DNA from: Notospermus geniculatus
Taxonomy: Eukaryota; Nemertea; Pilidiophora; Heteronemertea; Lineidae
Assembly (NCBI GenBank): GCA_002633025.1
Contig: NMRB01000706.1
Span: 169,936 to 233,935, forward strand
DNA: 64,000 nt
Reading direction: 5' to 3'
In this document: positions 22,671 through 33,715 of the stretch, piece by piece
How the letters are laid out: every line of letters begins with the position of its first letter
How positions within the stretch are numbered: the first letter of the stretch is position 1
Translations under genes and position numbers: made by a program
The notes under the pieces: model-generated
What the model was told of the DNA's origin: nothing
The model's input: the letters and a program-made list of their open reading frames with translations, nothing else
Database searches by the model: none

Positions 22671-25288
22671 ACCGGCTGGCTGCACGTTGGACGAACTACT
22701 CCGCCCGATTCACAAGCAATCCACACTGGTTGATTCGTTGTGTGATAGATGTCTACTTGGTCGTCCCTGTCTCAGTAAAGCTCGCAGCAAACGCTGTCAC
22801 ATTTGGTAGCAAGTGTCGTGGCCACCACGAATGCATGCGAGCGGGACTTGCAACGGCAACAAGCAAGTGGATGAGATTCCGTCGAAAGTTTTCGAGAAGG
22901 TTTGATGTCACATGCGCACCATTGAGGGTGTGGTTACCAGCTGCATCTCATGATCATACAAGTCATGAATGGGGCCACGTGACTCAGGAGCGGGACAGTT
23001 TGACGCTGTTGAAAGTGACATCAGAATAAAATTGATGTATATTCAACAGCCGCAGCGACCTGTTGACTTCCGCTGAGCAGCTGAAATTATTGATTTACAT
23101 GTAGTACGATGATGGTTTCAGGCGTTGCCAAGTGTGTGGTGGCGTAACTCACCAAAAATTACCGATATTTTTCGGCAGCTAAAAGTGTTACAAGTAAGTA
23201 CGCTGCTAGTTGTATGGTACTTCGTATTCGGGCTGGAAATATCATCAGTAATAGTCGTGTATGTGGTGAAAATTTAATTTCTCGCAAGAAGATGCCCTCT
23301 GAGTTGAAAGAGGTAGAATGTGATGAAGCATTTGCGAGCAGGAAATATGGATGTGTATGTCAATCGTTTGGTTTCTGTGAGGCCCCTTCTTTGTTCTTTC
23401 TCCGATATAATGTTGAATTTACTCTCAAGGTCAATGCCGCATTAGTTTTGGTGGGGAATTGAAATGCTTTGAAAACATTAATGGAGGAGATAAAGATTAT
23501 TTCAAATACATGTAGAAGGGACAATGGAAACCGGTTGCCTTTATTTGTCAATTGTCTTTCAGTTCAAAACACCACCATTGTTTGATGTGGCTGAATATGA
23601 TGAAATAGACAAAACTACATCGTATACAAAGACTCTATTGTGTAACCTATTCAACCTTGTCAGCATTATTGTCGTATGACACCAAGGACAGATGCCATAC
23701 CATTATCGTTGGCTGGTAACCACAAATTTCCATCAGTAAACTGTTTTGCGTGGTTTGTGTTGGCCTTCTGATGTTCGTCCTCTGAGCTATTTGCAAGAGA
23801 ATCTCGCTTGTTGGAATCTCTCTCTGTCTTCATACATATTCTACTACATTCGCCTGGTTTATTTTCACTTTCTAAGCGCCTTTCTCTCTTTGATAACCAC
23901 TCTTATGTCAATTGTGAGGTTCAATTCACCGTGGGATGCAACCACAATGCAAGGCATTATTACCGTTACACTTCTCAGGTACGTTTGCACAGATTCTGTG
24001 AACTATATCTGCTCAACCCCCGGTTTACCTGTGCCAATATCATATGAATTTTTCAGATTTTGTCTCTGCGAAGTTGTTAATACCAAGAGTTTGTCGGTCC
24101 ATTTATAATCACCCGAGAAATAACAATTTGACAAAGCTGTGAGCATTTCAATATTACAAGTCTCTTGGACCAAGTGAATCGCGAGAGTGACCGGAAAGAG
24201 AGAGGCATGCAGTTTGACGCCGTTGATAGTGACATCAGTGTCAAATTGATGTACATTCAACAGCTGCAGCTACTTCCGCTTCATTCTACAGCTAGCATTC
24301 AACAGCTGTAGTTACTTCCGCTTAGCTAATTCCACTTGTAGGCCTATATGTAACGTCTGTAGCTACGTCCACTCCGACATCAAAAGCTTTGGCTACTTCC
24401 GCTTAACATGCCACAAGATCGACTCTTGCAAGGGTTGTGCATTTTATTATGGTTACAACCACTGATTCGGTCAAATAAGGTGCGGCATACCCATACACTT
24501 TAATGTTACATATTATATATCTTTTCCTGAAATTGCTGCTGAACTCGGACAGAAGGACATTTCAGGTTTCGTTTAAGGTATTACTGCGCCAGCCTCGGTG
24601 ACAGCGGTCAAAATGATGATTTTTAATGCATATACATGTAGGCCTACCATAAAACATATTTTCGCTGTGGTGACATGCAGTTGTGTATGTGAAGCGGTGA
24701 GAGTGCAGGATAAACAGGTTTACAAAAAGATTATGACGAAATATCTTGGTGATGTGAGTAACCGAGAAATGTTTCGCTCGCGTTCTTTAATAGACTGTTC
24801 CAATTTGGTATGGCTGGACGTTGTCGAGGACTATTCCGCTTTTTCCTTGAACTCGACGTCCAGCGTCTGTGAGTTACGATCTCCTTTCGAAGAAGGAACG
24901 AAATTGAACAAGGAGAACAAACAAATATGGCCGAGACAGGTACGGTTTCTGGCGAAATATACTGTAAGTTTTTGTAATATATTCAGTATTTTGCAAAAGG
25001 AATTGAACATCATAATGCTAATAGAACTAGAGTTTGGAGAACTGAAACTGTCTGCCTTCTGGCATTTCTATGGCACACAAATCGCACGTTTTCAGATAGG
25101 CCTACTACGCCTGGTACCAATTTCTATCCTAAAAAGGCTTACCATGCATCATCCTACAACTTGCATCAAAAGCCTACGTTCCTCGCACTCCGTGCATGCC
25201 GTGAGACTAACACCATACAGGACCATGAGATCAACTGGAGGGGATCGCTCCTTTCTCATCAGCACAGTCAATGGTCTCAAGGCTCTGT
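22671..25288 (+). repeat. PAN-gene array unit II (2,618 bases)
   Basis: It is very similar to unit I over its whole length. Differences are small indels at about 20590/23210, 20686/23290, 21176/23777 and 21842/24434, and absence of the 407-base insertion. After 25288 unit II continues into the downstream exon that unit I lacks. Confidence 0.85.
24252..24407 (+). promoter_or_regulatory. E-box plus ETS-like minisatellite, unit II
   Basis: This is the same array as in unit I, with CAGCTG and ACTTCCG pairs, ending about 205 bases before the ATG at 24613. Confidence 0.45.
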
Positions 25289-26449
25289 AACGATCTCCCC
25301 ATTTGCCTCATTCCACACTCTGTCCAATTCATGATCAAAGTTTATGTCAGATGCAATTTAGAATATTTTGATCAGAAAATTTACAGTATATAGGCCTATG
25401 CGTGGGCTTTATCGGTACTTTTCTGGCGTTGCATCCCAAATTTTCTTCGTTGTTAGGAGGAGAGAAGTGGTTCGTGTATGTTCCAGAGGAAACTTCTGCT
25501 ATTAAAAACAAAACGTCCTGTCTGGAATCACATGAAGTTGTCAAGTTGCGTTAAAGAAGGTTACTTCCTATTGCATAGCCAGTCGGATGTCGCTCTTTGG
25601 AGGAGATTACCAGCTTTAGTCATTACATATTTTCCTACGTCAAGAAACAACGGGACACACCGGCAGGTTCTCTTTCAGCTGATGAAACACATCTTTGATG
25701 TAATCTGCTACAAAGGTAATTTGATTATTTTTTTACCTGGTAGATATGTCCAACATTCGCCTTGCCGCAGGGTTTTATACCCACAACGGGACCTTCCTGT
25801 CCGACATTGGAATCGAAAATATACTTTCAGGATTATCAGGTCTTCCAGTTTTTTCGGAAGATGAACGTTATTTGACGTTTTGGGAAAGTGATGCCACAGA
25901 CGATCCACCCACAATTATTTGTAATACCACTTTTGTGTTGAAGATATTTGAAATTGTTGGGGATAAGAACCTTTCTTTTGTCAATCCTTACATTCTGACT
26001 ACCATAAAAGATTATGGTACCACGGCTCCTTCTATTGCGTGGCAAGAAGGGACCATCTACGTGATCCACTGGTGCCGAAGAACATTTGCTGATATTCATT
26101 TCCAATGGAAACGGTTTCACCTCGTTGAGGTTAAAGAACATATTCGGAAGGTCTGTCCAAGTCGGGTATCCAACATGGGACCACTTGGATAATGCATTTA
26201 TTTTCTCTGAGTTGCTTCGTCCGAATTTTTGCCGGCAAGCAGGTCATTCGAGGATGTTTTTTTCGAGTGAAATTCAAAAGAAACTCATCGTCAATGAGCA
26301 TAGCCAGGGTCCCCGGCTTCAACTTTCATTTTCGTGGATTCTCAGCCTTTTTATACGCCACTGATCGAAGTGGACTGCTGGTTTTCTGCCGTGAGGCGTA
26401 TGTAAGATACACGCCAATAGTTTTTTTCGAAAGCCGCTTTGTCTCGTAG
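24613..26449 (+). pseudogene. PAN-domain secreted protein gene, unit II (exon 1 intact, exon 2 frameshifted)
   Basis: Exon 1 is 24613-24939, open and 109 codons. It differs from unit I at seven residues (for example Thr/Ser, Ala/Lys, Phe/Leu, Ile/Val). Exon 2 starts at 25457 after TTGTTAG in matching phase 0 and is open to about 25735. There a run of seven T replaces six in unit III and breaks the frame. Further frame changes near 26085 and 26205 are needed to follow the unit III protein to its end at about 26449. The second part reads as repeated strand-rich stretches with motifs such as PSIAWQEGTIYVI, perhaps a beta-propeller; I do not recognise the family. The first break is in a homopolymer and could be a sequencing error; three together favour a pseudogene. 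Confidence 0.6.
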
Positions 26450-27169
26450 CGGTTTTTATGTAGTTTAAAAATTCTCTCCTGAAATGGTTCATTTTCGAGT
26501 GGGACGGTGGTGTGAACAAAGCACTCTAGAATACGGTGCACACACGTGTGTACAAAACGTTCATGTATAGATCATGTCTGTGAAGTCGATTAAGGGGGCG
26601 GTAGCCATAAGGAAGCGCACTGCAAATGGCGACTGAAAACAATTCATATTTTCGTCAAGCAAAAAGGTAGCATCGATTTCATGTATTTCTATGAAATTGC
26701 TACTCTTGTTCTACACATCTGAATTGAAAAAGATGTGCTTTCATCTTTCATTAATCAGCTAATTAAGCAAACAATGAGACCCCCCATTTGACCCTTTCGT
26801 CATAGATTTCTCGGCAACAACGCGACTGGGACCTGGCGTTTTATCACCAAATGTTGGGGAATACATATGTGCAGGTGCCGACNCCCGGGTCAATATTTCT
26901 TCGTCAATAGCCTTCAACAAGTTGTTGATGGGTGTTGAAAGCTGTTGGTCGCGAGCTGTTGATCAGTCTGGACGTCATCGGTCAAAACCAGCAACAGTTG
27001 GAAACCTTTGAAAGGTGTTGACGAAAGAATGTTCATGTCATTCCTCTTGCAACAACAGTTCTTACAGAATATTTGGCAGTTTTAACCAATCGAAAGAGTG
27101 TTCTCTATCATGATTGTGATGAAGCATAGATCTAGATCATGCGGTAGTGTGCCTCCGCTTTCCATTGAT
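26450..27169. other. Spacer between units II and III
   Basis: No gene was seen. A single N lies at 26883 without a duplicate across it. CAACAGTTG-like words are frequent at about 26920-27060. Confidence 0.5.
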
Positions 27170-27749
27170 CCACAAGGAATCCACACGGTTTCTTCAATAT
27201 ATCATAGATGTCTTCGTGGTCGCCCGAGTAACTGTTTCTGTCAGTTATAAAGCTCGCAGCAAATACACTTTGTGGCGACTACGAAAATTGGCGTAGAGAC
27301 TACGTAAATTGCCAAGTGTGCGGTGCCTGGCAACAAGAAAGTGCCTTTCCGTCGGAAGCAAGAGTTTTCGGAAATAAAATCGGTTCCGGTTTGATTTTGC
27401 ACCATTGAAGTTGTTTCTTGACGGCATTTGGTTGCCACCTCAGTGCATCGCATGATCATACAAGTTGTTGACGTCCGTCGGCGGTAGCATCGGTCGTCAT
27501 CTCGAATTTATAGTCGATGGACGGTGTGAATACTCCGTCACTTATGGTTGTTGTGCGGGCAGTGGTGTGGGACAAGCGAGTCAATCTCGTCGAATCAACA
27601 GTCATGACAGTTGCTGGGAATAAAACCAGTTTGACTTTGCTCAGCCTTTCTGACGAGACTGTGGTTGACATCTGCACAGTTTGTATTACCTCGTCTGTAA
27701 TGGCGTGGAAACTCACCATAAGTTGCGAAACACAAATTGTACATGCAAC

Positions 27750-27786
27750 CTTGGAGGAATTATACTGTCAGTATAATTCCTCCAAG
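27750..27786. repeat. Perfect 18-base hairpin in unit III
   Basis: CTTGGAGGAATTATACTG is followed by one T and then its exact reverse complement. Units I and II have no equivalent insertion at this place. A near-perfect palindrome of this size is a likely hairpin and a likely site of replication slippage. Confidence 0.9.
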
Positions 27787-28968
27787 ATGCAACTAAAAGT
27801 GTTGCTGCATGCTATACGGATTCGGGCTGGAAATGTCAATGAAACTCGTGTGTACGTGTGTGTGTTTGTGTAGACCTATATGGTAGACCAAGTTTATTTA
27901 GTTCAGAAATTGGTATTGCTCCACTGCCCCCTGATTTGAAAGAGCATTTACAGGCAGGAAATATGATGTGTTAACAGTCGATCGTTTGTTTTCTGAGAGG
28001 CCCTTCTTTGTTCTTTCTCCGATAAAATACTGAATTAATCTCAAGGTGAATGCTATAGTTGTGTTTAGGGAATTGCTTTGAAAAACATTAATGGAGATTA
28101 TTTCAAATTCAATGGAACAAAGGGAATCCGTTTGCAATTCTTTATCAATTGTTCTTCAGTACAAAACACCTCCCATGTTTGAGGTGGCTGAATATGATGA
28201 AATAGACAAAACAAAATCGTTTACAACTACTCTATTGTGTGGCATATTCAACCTTTTCGTCGGCATTATTGTCATTCACATGATCAAGGACATGTGATAA
28301 TACCATGATTGTCGTTTGCTGGTCCACAATTTCCATCAGATTGTCTGTTTTGCTGGGTTTGTGTTGTCCTTATGATGTTCCTCCTGTGATCATCTTGACA
28401 TATCAAGGCCTACGGTCACTTCGCCCTTCGAACTACGCTCTTGAGCGAGGGTAGGAGTGATAGGAACACTTGTCAGGGCAAGATGCCTGTGATGAACATT
28501 TCTAACCGTCACAGGAACCCGAGGGACATTGAGCTGTTCGCAGGAGAATCCCCTTGATGACTAGGATCTTTCTGGCGTCACTTTCTCGCACCGGCATCCT
28601 CTTTAATAATCGCATCTCTGGTGTCAACTGCGAGGTAACTCATTTCACCGTGAGATGCAACTACGATGCAAGGCAGTATTACCATTACATTTCATGGGTA
28701 CTTTTGCACAAATTCGGTGAATTATATCTGCTCCACCCCCGATTTATCTGTACCAATGGTTTATGAATTTTTCACATTGTCTCTCTACCAAGTTGCCAGT
28801 ACTAATTATTTGTAGGCTTGTTCACAATCACCCGTGAATTAAAAAAGATGACAAAGCTATACGTGCATCTCAAGATCATACAGGTCGTGGACCAAGTGAC
28901 TCGCGAGAGAGACTGGAAGGAGGGGTAGTTAGACGCCGTTGAACGTGACATAAGTATCAAACTGATGT

Positions 28969-29120
28969 ACATTCAACAGCGGTATAGCTACTTCCGCTTG
29001 TACATTCAGCAGCTGCAGTTACTTCCGCTTCGACAGCTCTTGCTACTTCCGTTTCATTCAACAGCTGTAGCTACTTCCGCTTCTACATACATGTAAGCTG
29101 TCGCTATTTCCGCCTAATGA
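28969..29120 (+). promoter_or_regulatory. Expanded E-box plus ETS-like minisatellite, unit III
   Basis: It has four ACTTCCG cores plus one degenerate, and two CAGCTG E-boxes, against two intact cores in units I and II. It ends about 205 bases before the ATG at 29327, so the array keeps its position while its copy number changes. Confidence 0.45.
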
Positions 29121-29326
29121 GCAGCTGAAGATATGGTTGGGCTGTCGTATGGTTGGGCTTTTCATCATTGTTACGAACCAGCACAGGTTTTATTCAAATA
29201 CGTCATCACCATACTAACTGGCCTACTTGTGATCATGTCTCGAAATTTTACTGAACTCAGATAAAATGGTGCCTGAAGTTTCGTTTTAAGGGTCTCAATG
29301 TCCTTTGGTGAAAGTTTGTGACCAAA

Positions 29327-29635
29327 ATGACGATTTTTAATGTATGTACCACTTTCGTTATGGTAACATGCAGTTGTGTACATGTATGTCAACCGGTGAC
29401 AGTGCAGGATGCACAGATTTACAAAAAGATTATGACGAAATATCTTGGTGATGTGAGTGACCGAGAAAAGTTTCCCTCGCGTTCTTTAATAGACTGTTCC
29501 AATTTGGTATGGCTGGACGTTGTCGAGGACTATTCTGCTTTTTCCTTTAACTCGACGTCCAGCGTCTGTGAGTTACGATCTCCTTTCGAAGAAGGAACGA
29601 AATTGAACAAGGAGAACAAACAAATATGGCTGAAG
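29327..29635 (+). CDS. PAN-domain secreted protein, first coding exon (unit III)
   Basis: The exon has 103 codons from ATG 29327 to the donor CTGAAG|GTAAGG, phase 0. The signal peptide region (FVMVTCSCVHVCQ) differs from units I and II. It lacks their TCRP insert and instead carries a His-Val gain (CVHVC for CVC) caused by a TACATGTA at 29379-29386. The PAN body from VQDAQIYKKIM to NKENKQIW is almost the same as in the other units, with replacements N/D, M/K and R/P. Confidence 0.6.
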
Positions 29636-30231
29636 GTAAGGTTTCTGACCGAATATCTGTTTTGTAGCAAACAGAAGGAATTGAACATCATACTTCTAAT
29701 GGAATTAGAGGTTGGCTCTGCCTGATGGCACTTCCGTAGCACAAATCGCACGTCTTCACAGCCTAATTTGCTTGCTCACACTCACTCGTTCCGCAGATCA
29801 CACCATGCATTCCAGTCCTCAATTTACTTTGGTTGCCTTTTACAAATACATGTATCTACATGGCCATTGCACCATCCTGTTTGCATCACATCAAAAGCCT
29901 ACGTTCTTCGACCGCCCTGAGACTGACAGTACCCAGGACAATGAGATCGTTCCTTCTCATCGACATTATCAATCGTCTCAGGGCTGTTGAACGATGCCCA
30001 TTCGCTATCAATCCACACTGTCAAATTCTTGATGAAATTTTCATATGCCAATTCAAACCCAACTACTCCAGGCATAACCCCTTCTTAATCAGCATATAGG
30101 CCTATTCAGAAAATTTTAAATAAATAAATAAAATTATAGTAATAAAATTTGTAAAAAATGTTTGACAGTTTAGGGCTCGCTGGCTTTATTGTTACTTTGG
30201 TGCTGCATGGTGATTCATTCTTCGTTGTTAG

Positions 30232-31229
30232 GAGCAGAAAAGAGGTTCGTATGCGTTCCAGAGGAAACTTCTGCTGTTAAAAACATTGCGTTTTGACTGG
30301 AGACTCACAAAGTTGTCAAGTTGCGTTAAAGAAAGTTACTTCCTATTGCACACTCAGGTGGACCTCCGTGGTTGGAGGAGATTACCATCTTTCATTATTA
30401 CACATATTTTCCTCCGTCAAGAAACAACGGGACACGCCGGCAGGTTCTCATTCAGCTGATGAAACTCGTCACCGACGTGACGTGCTACAAAGGCAATTTG
30501 ATTATTTTTTACCAAAATTCATCCCACGCTCGGCTAGCCGCAGGGTTTTATACCCGCAATGGAACCTTCCTATCCGACATTGGAATCGAAAGTACAATTT
30601 CAGGAGTGTCATGTCTTCCAGTTGTTTCGGAAGATGAACGCTATTTGACGACTTGGAAAAGTTATGTCTCGAGAGACCCGTATAAATATCCTTGTAACAC
30701 TACTTTTGTTTTGAAGGTATTTGAAATTGTTGCAGATAAGGAAAGTATTTCTTTTGTAAATCCGTATACTCTGATCACCGTAAAAGAATATGGCACCAAG
30801 CCTCCTTCTCTTGCGTGGCAAGAAGGCATCATCTTCGTGTTCTTCTGTTGCCAACAAAAAGTGCAGATATTCATTCCCAAAGGAAACCGCTTCACCTCGA
30901 CGTCGTTGAGGTTAAAGAACATTGTCAGACGGTCTATCGTAGCCAGTTATCCAGTATGGGACCACCTTAATAATGCATTTCTTGTCTGCGAGTTTCGTGC
31001 TTCATCTTTTCGCAAGCATGGAAAGTCAAAGGGTTTCTTTCGGGTGAAATTCAATAGAAACTCATCGTCACTGAGCACAGCCAAGATTCCTGGCTTCTCG
31101 TTACATTTCAGTGAACTCACATGGCTTTCATACGCCACTGATCGGAATGGAGTGCTGGTTTTCTCACGTGATGTGTACTTATTGACACGCACACCGATTG
31201 TTATTTTCGAAAGCCATATTGTGGCCTAA
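30232..31229 (+). pseudogene. Downstream exon of the unit III PAN gene (long open frame with an early frame break)
   Basis: The acceptor TTGTTAG ends at 30231 and phase 0 opens EQKRGSYAFQRKL, homologous to unit II. Near 30395 a 5-base gain shifts the frame. The following frame, continuous to the stop at 31229, encodes about 270 residues ending in PIVIFESHIVA. Recurring strand-like stretches (PSLAWQEGIIFVF, YPVWDHLNNAFLVC, LTWLSYATDRNGVLVF) suggest a beta-propeller-like fold. N-glycosylation sites (NSS, NTT) and paired cysteines fit an extracellular protein. I do not recognise the family. The frame break may be real, or an unnoticed short intron may remove it. Confidence 0.5.
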
Positions 31230-31433
31230 CGTTTTTTCATGGCGCTGTGAGAATTCTTTTCCAACAAGGCTGCTGAAATCTGCAGCAGTCGGAAACTTGT
31301 TGAAAGGTGTTGACTAAAAGCGGTGTTCTCAAACAGAAGACACAGCATCTGCTCTTTTTGCAGTCTGCTTGCAGTTTCTGCTAATTGCGTGCCGCCGCGA
31401 ACCAGTGTCACCGGGTTCAGTGTACAATACTAA

Positions 31434-32020
31434 AGGCCCGTCTACACGGTCATACATTTGTTCAAAACATCCTCATACATTTGTATGATGATGTTCATGG
31501 ACAGATATTTGATTGTGTAGGCTGTTTTCCCAACAAACTTGAACAGCAACCAACATGTATGATGATGTTCAAATTTGTGTGATGATGTTCATGGACAAAT
31601 GTATGATCGTGTGGACTGTTTTCCCAACAAACCTGAACATGTATGATGATGTTCAAATTTTTAGCTGCATGTTTCATCTTGCCAATGCAAAACATCCCCA
31701 AAAAAATGTGTGATGATGTTCAGGCACAAATGTATGATCGTGTGGACGGTTTTCCCAACAAACTTGAACATCATCCAACATTATCCTTTCTCCATCATAC
31801 TTCATCATACAATGTCCATGAATGTTGGACTGTAGATCGAAATCCCCAACAAACTTGAACATCATCATACTAGTCTATGATGCTGTTTTGAACAATGTAT
31901 GATGATGTTCAAAATTTTAGCTGCATTGTCACAAGACAGAAATCGACAAACAAGCTTGGACATCATCATACAAATGTATTATGATGTTTTGAACAAATGT
32001 ATGATCGTGTAGACGAGCCT
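31434..32020. mobile_element. Fold-back element 1 with ATGATG/CATCAT repeats
   Basis: The ends AGGCCCGTCTACACG ... CGTGTAGACGAGCCT are inverted copies. The interior is a mosaic of direct and inverted copies of TGTATGATGATGTTC and CCCAACAAACTTGAACATC. TA dinucleotides flank the element. Structure fits a non-autonomous DNA transposon expanded by internal duplication. Confidence 0.8.
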
Positions 32021-32023
32021 TAA

Positions 32024-32660
32024 AGGCCTGTCCACACGATCATACATTTATGGCTCCAGCCTCGGGTTGATACATTTGTATGATGATGTTCATGGACAGA
32101 TTTTTGATTGTGTAGGCTGTTTTCCCAACAAACTTGAACAACAACCTATATGTATGATGATGTTCAAATTTTTAAGATCCGTCTTCACGATCATACATTT
32201 GTTCAAAACATCATCATACATCTGTATGATGATGTTCATGGACAAATGTATGACCGTGTGGACTGTTTTCCCAACAAACTTGAACATGATGTTCAAATGT
32301 TTAGCTGCATGTTTCATCTTGCCAACAAATGCACAACATCCCAAAAAAATTGTATGATGATGTTCATGGACAAATGTATGATCGTGTGGACGGTTTTCCC
32401 AACAAACTTGAACAGCATCCAACATTATCCTTTCTCCATCATACATGTATGTACTTCATCATACAAATGTCCATGAATGTTGGAATGTAGATCGAAATCC
32501 ACAATAAACTTGAATATCATCATACAAGTTTATGATGCTGTTTTGAACAATGTATGATGACATATGATGATGTTCAAAATTTTAGCTGCATTGTGCAGAC
32601 GGAAATCCACGACAAGCATGGACAAAGTATGAACAAATGTATGATCGTGTAGACAGGCCT
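32024..32660. mobile_element. Fold-back element 2, same family, adjacent
   Basis: The ends are AAGGCCTGTCCACACG ... CGTGTAGACAGGCCTT, and the interior uses the same words as element 1. The two elements share the TTAA between them, as though one inserted next to the other or the pair duplicated. Confidence 0.8.
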
Positions 32661-33715
32661 TTACAACAATCACTGAGTTCTGTAATATTTCTTTGACTAT
32701 GATACCGTACCCATGCGTTTCTTATCTGAACTCAGAACGTCAACACACCTGTGCAGGGAATAGTTAATGCGTCGCAATTAATGGAATAAGAAAGATAATT
32801 GTCACTTTTGTGACGTTTTTCGACGTCTCATCAAGATTCGATGATTAGTTTCGTTTCAGAAAAATAGACTTGGTGACTCCGGGGCAATGAAACTTGCTGT
32901 AACCAATTTGTTAAGCACACGCGGTTTGAATTCTCATTTCTTCACTGCTTTGCCGATGATGGAAACTCGACAGGCAAATTCTGATTTGTCATTGGTAGCT
33001 TATCCTTGGGCAAGGCCTATGGGCGTATCGCTGTAGGAACGGCTGTTGTTATTAATTTTTTGTTTCTGATTTTTGTAAGTTTTTTGTTCAAAAGATGATT
33101 CTTCCACTACCGACTGATTTTTAATCAACAATGAAACAAAAACTTGCAACGGAAGTAAACGTTGGTAGAGCATATGGATTATCGAGTCGAAATGGAAACG
33201 CATGCGCATGCTTTTGAAGCCATTTCGTGCTTTGAACAGAATAATTCCTTAATCCCAGTATTTCAAGCGAAAAACCAAATCGACTAATGAATAACAGTGC
33301 CGACTCCATGTCAAAAAAGTAGTTGGTCACGATGGAAACTAATTAAACTGCAGAATGATTTACTGAACCCACGAGCTCCGAAGTTTTAAAAATCAACGTT
33401 CTTTTCTTAAACACCGCTGCCCTTTGATCAATGGGACAGCTACAGCAGCGCGAGTCATTATCCTTTTGGTTTTATGGTAAATAAAGGCTATTTGGATGTG
33501 TTCCTTATTAGTTTCTAATGTCAGATGTCAAAGATAAATCCCACATTGCTGGTTAAAGAATAACTGGAGGTTGCACATGTAATCCGTTGGCTGCGTCGTT
33601 CCGCTCATAGAGTTCTGCATTTATATTGCTCTACTCCCACCAAACGCGGTTGCTCATTTCAAGTTGGGCGCAGCCTCTGGATGAGAATTCTTTCAGCATG
33701 AAAGAGGTTCGCACT
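32661..33715. other. Non-coding stretch
   Basis: Nothing was recognised apart from scattered short open frames. Confidence 0.5.

Larger units (their letters stand above)
27170..31229 (+). repeat. PAN-gene array unit III (diverged copy)
   Basis: The same order of blocks as in units I and II can be followed: the CACAAG-AATCCACAC head, the TTCTTTCTCCGATA block, the AAACACC-GAATATGATGAAATAGAC block, the minisatellite, the PAN exon and the downstream exon. Most of it is clearly diverged and shortened. The PAN exon body, by contrast, is nearly identical to units I and II. Confidence 0.75.

Noticed and set aside
31434-32660. CRISPR-like array of regular repeats
   Set aside because: Repeats occur in both orientations with irregular spacing inside inverted ends, in a eukaryotic genome with spliced genes.
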